Shown: positions 1 through 8,515, counted from the stretch's first letter. The stretch is 46,620 nucleotides of DNA from an uncultured Lachnospiraceae bacterium (GCA_934402055.1 CAKRTC010000013.1:1-46620), one strand, 5' to 3'. The notes: generated by a model not told the origin, from the sequence alone. Numbers and translations are program-made.

Positions 1-43
1 CTTACCTATTTTCGATGAAGTTGTTATTATGTTGGGTAACTAT

Positions 44-75
44 GAGCATTTTTATACGCTCATGAATAATTCAGG
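44..75 (+). promoter_or_regulatory. Hairpin plus 13-base motif upstream of EPS promoter
   Basis: A short inverted repeat (ATGAGC, ten-base loop, GCTCAT) runs directly into the motif TGAATAATTCAGG at 63-75, which ends 16 bases before the -35 box. The same 13 bases occur at 8436-8448 behind another hairpin and upstream of the other poly-G promoter. It could be an operator shared by the two promoters or a relic of an insertion-sequence end. Confidence 0.45.
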
Positions 76-91
76 ATTATACTTCATTTCA

Positions 92-123
92 TTGACAAAA
101 GTATACGGGGGGGGGGGTACCAT
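92..123 (+). promoter_or_regulatory. Promoter with 11-G tract in the -35/-10 spacer
   Basis: A consensus -35 TTGACA (92-97) is followed by a 20-base spacer ending in eleven G's (107-117) and a -10-like TACCAT (118-123, 4/6 match). Twenty bases is about three longer than the sigma-A optimum of 17, which an 8-G tract would give. Homopolymer runs in promoter spacers slip during replication and switch expression in other bacteria (Neisseria porA and opc are known cases). This copy is therefore probably a weak or OFF state of a phase-variable promoter. It lies 35 bases before the start codon at 158. Hexamers, tract and spacing are seen; switching is inferred. Confidence 0.6.
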
Positions 124-157
124 TGATTTGCTAAGAAAATATAAAGGTGTCTTTATC

Positions 158-1480
158 ATGAGAACATATATTAAGCCGAAGCAGTATCAAGGAAAACTCA
201 TGATACTGCTTATAGCCGTACTTCTCACCGGATGCGGTCAGAAATCGGCGCGTGTTACTTCGGCACCGCCGGAGTCAACACCGGGTTGGAATAATTATAA
301 ATTAAATACCGAAACAGAATTAACGGATCCCGAGGATGAGGATAAGACTTCCGAGGACGCTGAACAGAAAGCAGCTAAGCTTAAAACTTTGCTCGAAGCA
401 CCTACGGTATATGCAGATTATGACAGCAAGGATTTTGAGGAGCTTTCTCCCGGCTGGTACGAAAGACCAGAGGGTTGGTACTACTTTGATGAAGATTTGA
501 GGATGCTGACAGGATGGCAGAGTATAAACGGAGAGGTTTATTGTCTTGCCGATGACGGATTGATGCTCTCGGATATAGTTATCGATGATTTCTACCTTAG
601 TAAGGATGGCAAAATAGAAATGATAAAGTGCTTCAAGGAGCACGGAATAAATAGTCCTTGGTATTTTGTAATAGACAAAAATTATAATGAAATATCAAAA
701 AAGATTACTTTTCCATGCATATTTAAGCCAGCTGATAATTCTGCTAGCAGAGGTGTGTGTTTGGTTCAACAAGAGTCAGAGATAGAGAAGGCCTATGAAT
801 ACAGCAAAAGTTTTTCAAGAAATGGACGTGTTTTAGTTGAAGAGTATATGCAAGGCCCTGAAGTTAGTGTAGAAGTTTTAATATGGAAAAATAACCCTCA
901 CGTTATTGCCGTAACTGATAAGATTACTACGGGAGCACCGTATTTTGTTGAAATGGGTCATAATGAACCGTCTAGCTTGTCAGATGAAGATATAGTGAAA
1001 ATTAAGAATTTAGCAGCAAGCGCAGTAAAGGCTGTTGGCATTGATAACGGACAGGGGCATGTAGAAATAATATTAACCAAAGAGGGACCTAAAGTTGTTG
1101 AGTTGGGTGCTCGTTTAGGTGGAGATTTTATTACCAGTGACCTTGTTCCACTTTCAACGGGTGTTGATATGTTAAAAGAGACCCTTAGTATTGCTTGTGG
1201 TGAAGAACCGAATTTAAATATTAAGTTTTCAAAGGGAAGCGCAATAAGATTTATTAATGTGGATATTGGCACAATCTTAGATATTAAGGGGATTGATAGA
1301 GCAAGAAGTATTCCCGGAGTAAAAAGAATAGAGTTTTTTAAAGAAGTTGGAGATCAATCTGTAGAAGTACATAACAGTCTTGATCGAGTTGGTTGTTTGA
1401 TAGCACAATCAAATACCGCAAAAGAAGCGGCTGATTTGTGTACAAGAGCCATTAAAGAAATAGAGGTGTTGGTCAAGTAA
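158..1480 (+). CDS. Chimeric lipoprotein leader / cell-wall repeat fused to truncated ATP-grasp enzyme
   Basis: The start is ATG 158 with AAAGGTG at 144-150; upstream in-frame starts would run through the promoter. The 440-residue product has two unrelated parts. Residues 1-26 are a lipoprotein signal ending in LLTGC (lipidated Cys26), followed by an acidic Ser/Thr/Glu segment and one aromatic cell-wall-binding repeat (GWYYFDEDLRMLTGW). From about residue 152 (nt 611) it becomes an ATP-grasp ligase: KIEMIKCFKEHGI, FKPADNSASRGV, VEEYMQGPEVSVEV and VELGARLGGD. The N-terminal pre-ATP-grasp domain of about 115 residues, intact in the neighbouring ATP-grasp gene, is missing. Base composition becomes more AT-rich at the junction. 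A lipidated exported ATP-grasp enzyme makes little sense, so this is probably a recombination product. It overlaps the next gene by one base. The ATP-grasp half may be inactive. Confidence 0.85.
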   Translation: MRTYIKPKQYQGKLMILLIAVLLTGCGQKSARVTSAPPESTPGWNNYKLNTETELTDPEDEDKTSEDAEQKAAKLKTLLEAPTVYADYDSKDFEELSPGWYERPEGWYYFDEDLRMLTGWQSINGEVYCLADDGLMLSDIVIDDFYLSKDGKIEMIKCFKEHGINSPWYFVIDKNYNEISKKITFPCIFKPADNSASRGVCLVQQESEIEKAYEYSKSFSRNGRVLVEEYMQGPEVSVEVLIWKNNPHVIAVTDKITTGAPYFVEMGHNEPSSLSDEDIVKIKNLAASAVKAVGIDNGQGHVEIILTKEGPKVVELGARLGGDFITSDLVPLSTGVDMLKETLSIACGEEPNLNIKFSKGSAIRFINVDIGTILDIKGIDRARSIPGVKRIEFFKEVGDQSVEVHNSLDRVGCLIAQSNTAKEAADLCTRAIKEIEVLVK

Positions 1481-2103
1481 TGTATGAGAAATTTTTTAAA
1501 CGCGTATTCGATATAGTTTTCTCCATTATTGGATTTCCATTTTTTGGTATTATTTTTGTAGTAATAGCACCACTCATATACTTAGAAGATAAAGGATCTA
1601 TTTTTTATAAAGCCAAAAGAAGAGGAATCAACGGATCAATTTTTGAGATGTATAAATTCAGGTCAATGAAAATGAACGCTCCTGATATTAGAAATGCTGA
1701 CAACTCTACATATAATTCTCCAGATGATCCAAGAATTACATGTGTTGGTAAGTTTTTGAGAAGTACTTCTTTAGATGAAACTGCTCAATTAATCAATGTA
1801 CTTAAGGGTGACATGAGTATTATTGGACCTCGTCCTATAACCATTAATCGTCCATTGGAAGAATATGATGAAAAAAGAATAATTAGATTAAAAGTTAAGC
1901 CCGGGGTTACTGGATATACCCAAGCTTATTATAGGAATTCTATCGATCAAGAAACAAAATTACAGTATGATGCGTATTACGCACAGAACATAACATTTAT
2001 TGGAGATATCAAAATTGTTTTTAAGACTATTGAGTCTGTTTTATTGAGAAGAAATATTTATATTCAAGAAAAAGAGATAAAAGATGTTCACGAGGTTAAA
2101 TGA
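1480..2103 (+). CDS. Undecaprenyl-phosphate sugar-1-phosphate transferase
   Basis: This 207-residue protein matches the bacterial sugar transferase family (PF02397; the small WcaJ/PglC-like catalytic form). Such enzymes move a sugar-1-phosphate from a UDP-sugar to undecaprenyl phosphate and start repeat-unit assembly. Seen: an N-terminal hydrophobic re-entrant or TM helix (about residues 12-34), the KFRSM motif, RSTSLDETAQLINVLKGDMS carrying the catalytic Asp-Glu pair, IIGPRP and KPGVTGYTQ. It has no extra N-terminal membrane domain, so it is the short form. Its ATG overlaps the upstream stop (TAATG), which implies translational coupling to the chimeric gene. Expression would then follow the poly-G promoter. 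Sugar specificity cannot be read from sequence. Confidence 0.93.
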   Translation: MYEKFFKRVFDIVFSIIGFPFFGIIFVVIAPLIYLEDKGSIFYKAKRRGINGSIFEMYKFRSMKMNAPDIRNADNSTYNSPDDPRITCVGKFLRSTSLDETAQLINVLKGDMSIIGPRPITINRPLEEYDEKRIIRLKVKPGVTGYTQAYYRNSIDQETKLQYDAYYAQNITFIGDIKIVFKTIESVLLRRNIYIQEKEIKDVHEVK

Positions 2104-2154
2104 ACTAATGTGAACAATAATTCATTTGGATAATTATGAGACGAGGTAATAAAA

Positions 2155-3360
2155 ATGGAAGTAAAAGGAAAGAGGTTACTTATTGTTGGCGCTGGTAGGG
2201 GGCAGGTTGGATTGTATAAGGCAGCAAAGGAAATGGGAATACATACACTTGCTGGTACCATGCCGGATAATAACCCTCCGTGTATAAATTTAGCTGACGA
2301 AGTATGCTATATGAACATTGCAAATCCTGAGGAGGTTCTCGAAAAGGCAAAAGGACTTAAGATAGATGGTATAGCAACTTGTTGTTTAGATACTGGTGTG
2401 CCTGCATTAGGAAAAGTATGTGATTCTCTTGGATTGACTGGTTTGACTGAGTCGGCTGCAATAATGTGTGGCGATAAACTGAAGATGAAAAAAGCCTTCA
2501 TGGAACATAATGTTAGTACAGCAAAGTTTTATGAAGTTTCAAATGAGTCAGATTTAAACGAGGCGTTAGAGAAGTTACAGCTTCCGGTTATTGTTAAAGC
2601 AACAGACTTACAGGGTAGTAATGGTATATATATATCTAAAACTCGTGAGGCTGCATTTGAAGGATTTAAAGAAGCGATGCAAAAGACGAAAAGATCTTAT
2701 GTTATTGTCGAAGAATATATTGAAGGATGGGAATTTGGCGCACAAGCTTTTGTGTACCATAATGAAGTACTCTTTGTCATGCCTCATGGCGATGAGACAT
2801 ATATGAGCCATACAGCAGTTCCGGTTGGACATTATGTGCCTCTTAATGCAAATGAAGATGTTTATCATCAGACTGATGTGGCTGTTAGAAGTGCAATTAA
2901 TGCTTTGGGACTAAATAACTGTGCGGTAAATGTTGATCTTATTCTTAAGAACAATAAGGTGTATGTTATAGAACTTACAGGTCGCGTGGGAGCAAATTGT
3001 CTTCCAGAACTAGTACAAATAAATTTCGGAATTGAATATTATAAGATGATCGCAGCAATGTCGCTTGGTGAAAATCCTTTGGAGCTTTGGGAGCAGCGGA
3101 GAGACAAAACAAAGGCCGGACTTGCCAAAATGATTATTGAAACGGAAAAGTCTGGCATCCTTGACAGCATAGAATACAAGGACAAGGTGGAAGGAGATGT
3201 CCTTGAAGTGACATTCTTTAAGCATCCTGGAGATGAGATCCGAATTTTCGAGAACTCCAATGACTGTGTGGGACAGATCATTGTCCAGGGAGGTACTATG
3301 GATGATTGTACGAAGGTTGTACAGACTGTTCTTGGGAAGATCGATATGAAGTTGAAATGA
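2155..3360 (+). CDS. ATP-grasp ligase (carbamoyl-phosphate-synthase-like)
   Basis: A complete 401-residue ATP-grasp protein. The pre-ATP-grasp Rossmann-like domain (residues 1-110; LLIVGAGRGQVGLYKAAKE) is followed by GDKLKMKKAFMEHN, the ATP-binding loop PVIVKATDLQGSNGI, VEEYIEGWEFGAQ and the metal-binding ELTGRVGANC. Family members ligate a carboxylate to an amine or thiol through an acyl-phosphate. In polysaccharide clusters they are thought to add amino-acid or similar substituents to sugars. RBS GACGAGGT lies about 12 bases before ATG 2155. The gap to the sugar transferase is 51 bases, so it is probably in the same operon. It is the best internal reference for what the chimeric first gene has lost. 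Substrate unknown. Confidence 0.9.
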   Translation: MEVKGKRLLIVGAGRGQVGLYKAAKEMGIHTLAGTMPDNNPPCINLADEVCYMNIANPEEVLEKAKGLKIDGIATCCLDTGVPALGKVCDSLGLTGLTESAAIMCGDKLKMKKAFMEHNVSTAKFYEVSNESDLNEALEKLQLPVIVKATDLQGSNGIYISKTREAAFEGFKEAMQKTKRSYVIVEEYIEGWEFGAQAFVYHNEVLFVMPHGDETYMSHTAVPVGHYVPLNANEDVYHQTDVAVRSAINALGLNNCAVNVDLILKNNKVYVIELTGRVGANCLPELVQINFGIEYYKMIAAMSLGENPLELWEQRRDKTKAGLAKMIIETEKSGILDSIEYKDKVEGDVLEVTFFKHPGDEIRIFENSNDCVGQIIVQGGTMDDCTKVVQTVLGKIDMKLK

Positions 3361-3370
3361 CACATGTGAC

Positions 3371-3409
3371 CTTGTAGGTTCTGCAGACGTATGTTGCAGA
3401 ACCTACAGG
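3371..3409 (+). terminator. Intercistronic hairpin in EPS operon
   Basis: A perfect 13-bp stem (TGTAGGTTCTGCA at 3373-3385 and TGCAGAACCTACA at 3395-3407) with a 9-base loop is followed by only four T's. It ends six bases before the RBS GAGGTG of the glycosyltransferase gene. It could be a partial terminator, an mRNA stability element or a translational control hairpin setting the ratio of early to late operon genes. Confidence 0.6.
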
Positions 3410-3425
3410 TTTTCGAGGTGATTTT

Positions 3426-4673
3426 GTGAAAAAATTACTAGTTTTAGCAAATGAATTCCCATATGGTACATGGGAACCGTATATGGAAACTGAGGAACAG
3501 TATTATTCCTCATTTGATAAAGTCTGGATAGCCTCTCTTCAGCTAAGGAAAGATCATGCAGAGACAAAGCGCAAGCTGAAATGTGGTGCAACTGTGATCC
3601 CGGTTTCTTATAGATCAAGACTGTTTTACCTATTAAACAGTATAACTGTTCTTGCAGATGGACAGTTATATAAAGAAATTGCAAAGCTTATGAGGCAAGG
3701 GCTTTTTTCGCCTTCGCGTTTGGTCGATTTATTCGTATTCCTGAGCAGAGCGCATCATGAAGCAATGGTCATTGACAAAGCACTGAGAAATGAAAATAAA
3801 ACTGATATTCTCCTATATTCATATAGATTCGAGTACCAACCATATATTGCGGTTTTACTGAAGAAAAAATGGAAAACACAACAATATATAGTGTCAATAG
3901 CTCATGGGTATGACCTATATGAGGAACAACATGGAAATAATTATATACCGCTTCGGACGTATATATTGAACAGCATTGAATACCTATATCCATGTTCAAT
4001 GCATGGTGTTGAATATGTAGATGATCGTTATAAAGATATAAGTGCTAAGGTGGGATGCAGGTATTTGGGTACTGTAGACCACGGAGAGCGTGTTGTCAAA
4101 AAGGATAGTACGAAGATCAGGCTTGTATCTTGTTCCAATGTTGTGAAGGTTAAACGATTGGAGAAGATTGTAAACGCATTATCACTTATCAAAGATATTG
4201 ATATCGAATGGACACATTATGGTGATGGACCACTTATGGATACCATAAGACAGTTGGCTGAAAACAAGCTTGGGCAAAATATAGCCTATTGTTTTCTGGG
4301 GAACGTTGCTAACAAACAACTGTTAGCCGAATATGCAAGAAAAGATTATGATTTTTTTGTTAATGTAAGCTCATCAGAGGGACTGCCGGTATCTATTATG
4401 GAGGCAATGTCCTTTGGAATTCCATGTATTGCAACGGATGTGGGCGGAACAAAAGAAATTGTGAATGACGAAAACGGTTTCCTGTTGAATGTGGATGTTA
4501 GTGATGAAGAAATAGCTCAGGTGATTCGTGATTTTTTTTATATAGATGAACACAAATATATGCAGTTAAGGGATAATGCGAGATCCTACTGGAATAATAA
4601 ATTTAATTCGGATTATAATTATACGTCATATGTTGATGAACTTATAAAGCTTTGGCAGGGGTGTACTCAGTGA
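3426..4673 (+). CDS. Glycosyltransferase, GT4 family
   Basis: A 415-residue GT-B fold retaining glycosyltransferase that adds a sugar from a nucleotide donor to the growing lipid-linked repeat unit on the cytoplasmic face. The start is GTG 3426 with GAGGTG at 3415-3420. Residues 1-190 look like a divergent acceptor domain. The C-terminal donor domain is typical: the segment near residues 230-300 (IRLVSCSNVVKVKRLEKIV, THYGDGPL), then SSSEGLPVSIMEAMSFG with the donor-binding Glu residues around 317-325 and GGTKEIV. It follows the intercistronic hairpin, and its TGA overlaps the next gene's GTG. Linkage and donor unknown. Confidence 0.92.
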   Translation: MKKLLVLANEFPYGTWEPYMETEEQYYSSFDKVWIASLQLRKDHAETKRKLKCGATVIPVSYRSRLFYLLNSITVLADGQLYKEIAKLMRQGLFSPSRLVDLFVFLSRAHHEAMVIDKALRNENKTDILLYSYRFEYQPYIAVLLKKKWKTQQYIVSIAHGYDLYEEQHGNNYIPLRTYILNSIEYLYPCSMHGVEYVDDRYKDISAKVGCRYLGTVDHGERVVKKDSTKIRLVSCSNVVKVKRLEKIVNALSLIKDIDIEWTHYGDGPLMDTIRQLAENKLGQNIAYCFLGNVANKQLLAEYARKDYDFFVNVSSSEGLPVSIMEAMSFGIPCIATDVGGTKEIVNDENGFLLNVDVSDEEIAQVIRDFFYIDEHKYMQLRDNARSYWNNKFNSDYNYTSYVDELIKLWQGCTQ

Positions 4674-6079
4674 AAGTAAGATTCAGTACTATTATATTGA
4701 ATTTAATAGTTATAATGACAATGCTCATATCAGGAGCCAATCTTCTTTTTTCTATTGGATTGTTGATATGGCTGAATATTTTCATCTATGCCCTGAGAGA
4801 CTATGGAAACAGGAGCATGCTCCTTGCATTCATGATATCATTTTTCGTTTTTTTAATGGGGAGGGATCTTGTTCAACAGTTATTCTTGTATAAAGTTGAG
4901 AATTTTACCGACGATATAAATAGCCATTTGTATATCAGTATAATTTTCAGTCTGTTGTCTCTTTTAGCGGGATATGTGGTATGTAATTATTTTGAGAGAT
5001 ATTCGCGAAAAAACTTATCATTTGACAACAGCAGAGAAAATACTTCTGTAGATCCGTTTGTTAAAAATATTAGTAAATATCTGTTTTATGTCTCTTGGAT
5101 ATTTGCCATTACTTCAAAATTGATTGTTGCACGTTATGTGTCTTCATTTGGATATAGCGAGTACTATACAGATTTCTCTGAGTATCTCTACGGAAATACA
5201 TTTTTATATATAGTCAGTAAGCTGGAAGGCGTTATGCCTGTGGCATTAAGTATATTTTCAGCAACACTTCCAACAAAAAAGGAGTACAGGATTCCAGTGC
5301 TGATGTATATTGCTTATATGCTGATTTCTTTGCTTTCTGGCCAAAGATCAGTTTTCACTCTTGGAATTCTTTTCCTGCTTGTGTATTTCCTGTACCGTAA
5401 TCAAAAAGATCCTTCAGAAAAGTGGGTAACCAGAAAGATGGTAGTACTGGCTATTATAGCTATTCCCATATTATCCGTTTTTATGACTATATTTTCGAAT
5501 ATTCGTATGGGTGAACAGGTTGGAGCTGTGACTCTCACAAGTGGTGTGATGGATTTTTTATATGATCAAGGCGTTACCGGTAATGTTATAAAACGGGCTT
5601 TTATGTATAAGAATCAGATTCCAAAGCAGATCTATTCTTTGGAATTCATACATAGTGGTATTTTCGCAAGAATATTTGGAATTCATGTTTATCATGGTAA
5701 TACAGTAGAACATGCAATGTATGGGGGGAGTTTCACACACGCGTTGGGGTATATTGTCCTTGGACCATCATATCTTGCTGGTCGAGGCACAGGATCTTCA
5801 TATGTTGCAGAGTTGTTTCAGGACTTTGGATATTTCGGAATCATCATTGGCAATATAATGTACGGATATATTATCGCTCGCATTAACCGACCGATTACGA
5901 AGAACAATGTATTAAAGATGTCTATCCGGTATTATATCATCACGCAGATACTATGGGCACCCCGGGCAAGCCTTACTGGATTTCTTGCAAATCTGTTTGC
6001 GCCGTTGACAATAGTTGCCTTCCTCTTTGTGTTTAGTCTCGCAAAACTTTTTAAGTCCAAGTATAAAGGAGTAAATTAG
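4670..6079 (+). CDS. Wzy-like O-antigen/EPS polymerase
   Basis: A highly hydrophobic protein of 469 residues with about 10-12 predicted membrane segments and a large extracytoplasmic loop near residues 280-370 that contains conserved Gly, His and Tyr residues. This is the organisation of Wzy/O-antigen-ligase-type polymerases, which join lipid-linked repeat units outside the membrane. I chose GTG 4670 rather than the in-frame TTG 4652 because AGGGG (4657-4660) lies nine bases upstream and the start overlaps the glycosyltransferase stop as GTGA. Assignment rests on topology and operon position between glycosyltransferase and flippase, since Wzy proteins have little sequence conservation. Confidence 0.8.
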   Translation: MKVRFSTIILNLIVIMTMLISGANLLFSIGLLIWLNIFIYALRDYGNRSMLLAFMISFFVFLMGRDLVQQLFLYKVENFTDDINSHLYISIIFSLLSLLAGYVVCNYFERYSRKNLSFDNSRENTSVDPFVKNISKYLFYVSWIFAITSKLIVARYVSSFGYSEYYTDFSEYLYGNTFLYIVSKLEGVMPVALSIFSATLPTKKEYRIPVLMYIAYMLISLLSGQRSVFTLGILFLLVYFLYRNQKDPSEKWVTRKMVVLAIIAIPILSVFMTIFSNIRMGEQVGAVTLTSGVMDFLYDQGVTGNVIKRAFMYKNQIPKQIYSLEFIHSGIFARIFGIHVYHGNTVEHAMYGGSFTHALGYIVLGPSYLAGRGTGSSYVAELFQDFGYFGIIIGNIMYGYIIARINRPITKNNVLKMSIRYYIITQILWAPRASLTGFLANLFAPLTIVAFLFVFSLAKLFKSKYKGVN

Positions 6080-6084
6080 TATAC

Positions 6085-7536
6085 ATGGCAGAAAATAAAA
6101 ATACGGTCATTCAAAAATCAATTGGATGGTCGCTCTTTTCAGAGATAGCTGCAAAGTTTGTAACGCCGGTTACGAATATGTTGCTTGCTAGAATCCTTAC
6201 TCCGGACGACTTTGGGATACTTGCAATTTGTAATATGCTTGTAAGCTTTGTTGACATTATCACAGATGCTGGGTTTGGGAAGTATCTGGTACAGTCAGAT
6301 ATCAAGTCTGAAGAGGAACGAGATCGTCTTGCAAACGTAGCGTTTTGGTCAAATCTTGCTATTTCAGCGTTGATGTTTTTGCTTATCATCCTGAACCGTG
6401 TACGCATAGCAAGTCTGTTAGGAGGAAAAGAGTATTCTACGGTTATCTGCGTCGCAAGCTTTCAGTTGATACTCACCTCGATTTCCAGCATTCAGACAGG
6501 GCTGTTTCGGAGATTATTTGATTTTAAAAAACTTTTTTGGGCAAGACTTGCAGTTGCGATAATGCCACTAGTGATAGCAGTTCCGTTTGCATACTCCACA
6601 AAGTCGTACTGGGCATTAATAATCGGTAACTTATCAGGGGCGTTGATAAACGCAATATTGTTGACAATTTTGTCATCATGGAGACCCAAGTTCTATTATT
6701 CATTTCCGCTCTTAAAGAGAATGTTCAACTTCAGTTTTTGGTCGCTGTGTGAAGGGCTTGCCAACTGGGTGATATTTTGGTTTGATACTTTCTTGGTGAC
6801 GCAGATTTACTCAGCGTATTATGTAGGAATCTATAAGAATTCAGCCAACATGGTTCTTTCTATTATGGGTATGATTTCAGCTTCTATGAGTCCTGTTCTA
6901 CTTTCTGTTTTGTCCAGAGTTAAGGACGACAAAAAAGAATACGAGAGCCTTTATCTGACAATACAGCGAATCATGCTTTATCTTGTGATTCCGATGGGGG
7001 TGGGTCTCTTTTGCTACCGAAACATAGCAACATACATTCTATTTGGAAGCCAGTGGGATGAGGCTACTAATGTCATTGGCGCATGGAGCCTGATGATGAT
7101 GTGTAGCGTGATTTTCTACAGTTTTCCGGCAGAACTTTATAAATCAAGTGGAATACCTAAAATATTATTCTTCTTTCAATGTGGATATCTGATATTTATG
7201 GTTCCAATATGTTTAACAGTTGTCAACAATGGCTTCTGGACGTTTGTCTATGTCAGATGCTTTTGCGTAATTGAGCAGATTGTCCTTTCACTGATATTGA
7301 TGCGAAAATTCTTCTTGATTTCGCCTAAGAGGATTTTCGGTAACATGATTAAACCTTTTTTGTGTTCGTGTTCTATAATATTAACATCCTTTGTTTTTTT
7401 ACAATTTATGAACACTAGACTATTGCAATTTGTTGCAATGTTGCTGAGTGCCAGTATTTATCTCATGCTTGTATTTTTCTTTTTTAAGGGAGATTTGTTG
7501 TCAGCGAAGAATAGGATACAGATGACCAAGTTATAA
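6085..7536 (+). CDS. Wzx-like lipid-linked oligosaccharide flippase
   Basis: A 483-residue multi-pass protein of the MOP exporter superfamily (WzxC / polysaccharide synthesis type, about 12-14 TM helices). The N-terminus (SIGWSLFSEIAAKFVTPVTNMLLARILTPDDFGI) is characteristic of this family. It flips undecaprenyl-PP-linked repeat units to the outer face for the polymerase encoded just upstream. AAAGGAG lies about 13 bases before the ATG, and the gap from the polymerase stop is 5 bases. It is the last gene of the operon; I see no clear intrinsic terminator after it. Confidence 0.93.
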   Translation: MAENKNTVIQKSIGWSLFSEIAAKFVTPVTNMLLARILTPDDFGILAICNMLVSFVDIITDAGFGKYLVQSDIKSEEERDRLANVAFWSNLAISALMFLLIILNRVRIASLLGGKEYSTVICVASFQLILTSISSIQTGLFRRLFDFKKLFWARLAVAIMPLVIAVPFAYSTKSYWALIIGNLSGALINAILLTILSSWRPKFYYSFPLLKRMFNFSFWSLCEGLANWVIFWFDTFLVTQIYSAYYVGIYKNSANMVLSIMGMISASMSPVLLSVLSRVKDDKKEYESLYLTIQRIMLYLVIPMGVGLFCYRNIATYILFGSQWDEATNVIGAWSLMMMCSVIFYSFPAELYKSSGIPKILFFFQCGYLIFMVPICLTVVNNGFWTFVYVRCFCVIEQIVLSLILMRKFFLISPKRIFGNMIKPFLCSCSIILTSFVFLQFMNTRLLQFVAMLLSASIYLMLVFFFFKGDLLSAKNRIQMTKL

Positions 7537-7875
7537 AGTGTATGTAAGAACTATTCAGTAGAAATTAAAGCGTAAGGGAGAACGAGTTTTGCAATTTCTT
7601 CGGCTTCAATGATGATAGAATATGCGGACTTCTAAAGCTTAAAGACTAAGTACAGAAATCTTAGAGAAATCCAACGTCTTTTTTCTACGCTGTAGTGGTG
7701 AGATGAATGGAGAAATCGACGGGAAAAGTTTGCACTTAAGTAAAGGTCAAATCATAAGGTGCTGTGAACGACGGCATATAAAATTGAGAAAATATCTGAA
7801 AATAGCACGAATAGCGCGATTTGTCCATGAAAGTCGCACGAATCGCGCAAGTAGACTACATGGGAGGTATCAGAT

Positions 7876-8172
7876 ATGGACTCAGTTACAGTAACGAAAC
7901 AAAACCGCCTTAGTGCCGGAGCAGAAATGATCCGATCATATAATGCCAGTGGACTAAAATTAAAGGACTGGCTTGAAGAAAATAAGATTACAAAGGATAA
8001 GTTTTATTACTAGAGAAGGAATCTCAGAGATACCTGTCTTGATGAAATGTTGCTGAATAACGAGCCGGATCATGAGGAGTTTATAGAGATGCCCAGGCAT
8101 CACCACGTAGCTTCAATAACTGCACACAGTAAAGGGCGGATTCAGGAAAATGTTAGAAAAAGGCGTATATAA
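7876..8172 (+). pseudogene. IS66-family TnpA (OrfA) remnant with internal TAG
   Basis: Read through, this frame gives a 98-codon product beginning MDSVTVTKQNRLSAGAEMIR and continuing through a Gly-Leu-Lys-Leu, DWLEENKITKDKFYY segment, which resembles the small helix-turn-helix accessory protein TnpA of IS66 elements. A TAG at 8011-8013 sits where this family normally has Trp (YYWRR), consistent with a single TGG-to-TAG change. RBS GGGAGG lies at 7862-7867. The usual TnpB and TnpC transposase genes are absent, so the element is dead and truncated. Family assignment is from remembered motifs. Confidence 0.6.
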
Positions 8173-8416
8173 GGCTGATTTATTGGCTGACTTGTGATAT
8201 ACAGGGAGTGGAAGCTCCTTACGGTGCTTTGAAAAAATAACCATATACCACTACTCAGTGATAGGCAGTAGGCAACGATTTTGTGATAGGCTAAGCGCGA
8301 AGAAGTATAATAAGGAAACATACCGTTTTCAAAAGGAGGAACGCATATGAGACTAACATGGATGAACAATGGATTTATTTGCAAAGACTTATATGCACCG
8401 TTCGTTCTGGATAAAG

Positions 8417-8448
8417 ATTATTCACCGCACCGCGGTGAATAATTCAGG
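8417..8448 (+). promoter_or_regulatory. Perfect 12-bp hairpin plus shared 13-base motif
   Basis: ATTATTCACCGC (8417-8428) and GCGGTGAATAAT (8432-8443) form a perfect stem with a three-base loop. The right arm overlaps TGAATAATTCAGG (8436-8448), the motif also present at 63-75. Here it lies 67 bases before the -35 box instead of 16. It may be an operator, or the end of an IS66-type element. Confidence 0.5.
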
Positions 8449-8515
8449 TCTAATACGCTTGATACAGCTAATCGAAAATAGTTCAGGAAATGTTCATAAT
8501 TTATATGTGCCGACG

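Noticed and set aside
107..117. G11 as a simple sequencing artefact
   Set aside because: Cannot be excluded without reads, but a second G8 promoter of the same architecture makes an artefact alone unlikely, so I kept it as a finding.
7814..7848. Repeated GCACGAAT / GCGCGATT as a CRISPR-like repeat
   Set aside because: Only two partial copies and no regular spacers; consistent with an IS66 upstream region.
7703..7894. 63-codon ORF upstream of the TnpA remnant
   Set aside because: Overlaps the remnant's leader, no RBS, Arg-rich random-looking composition.
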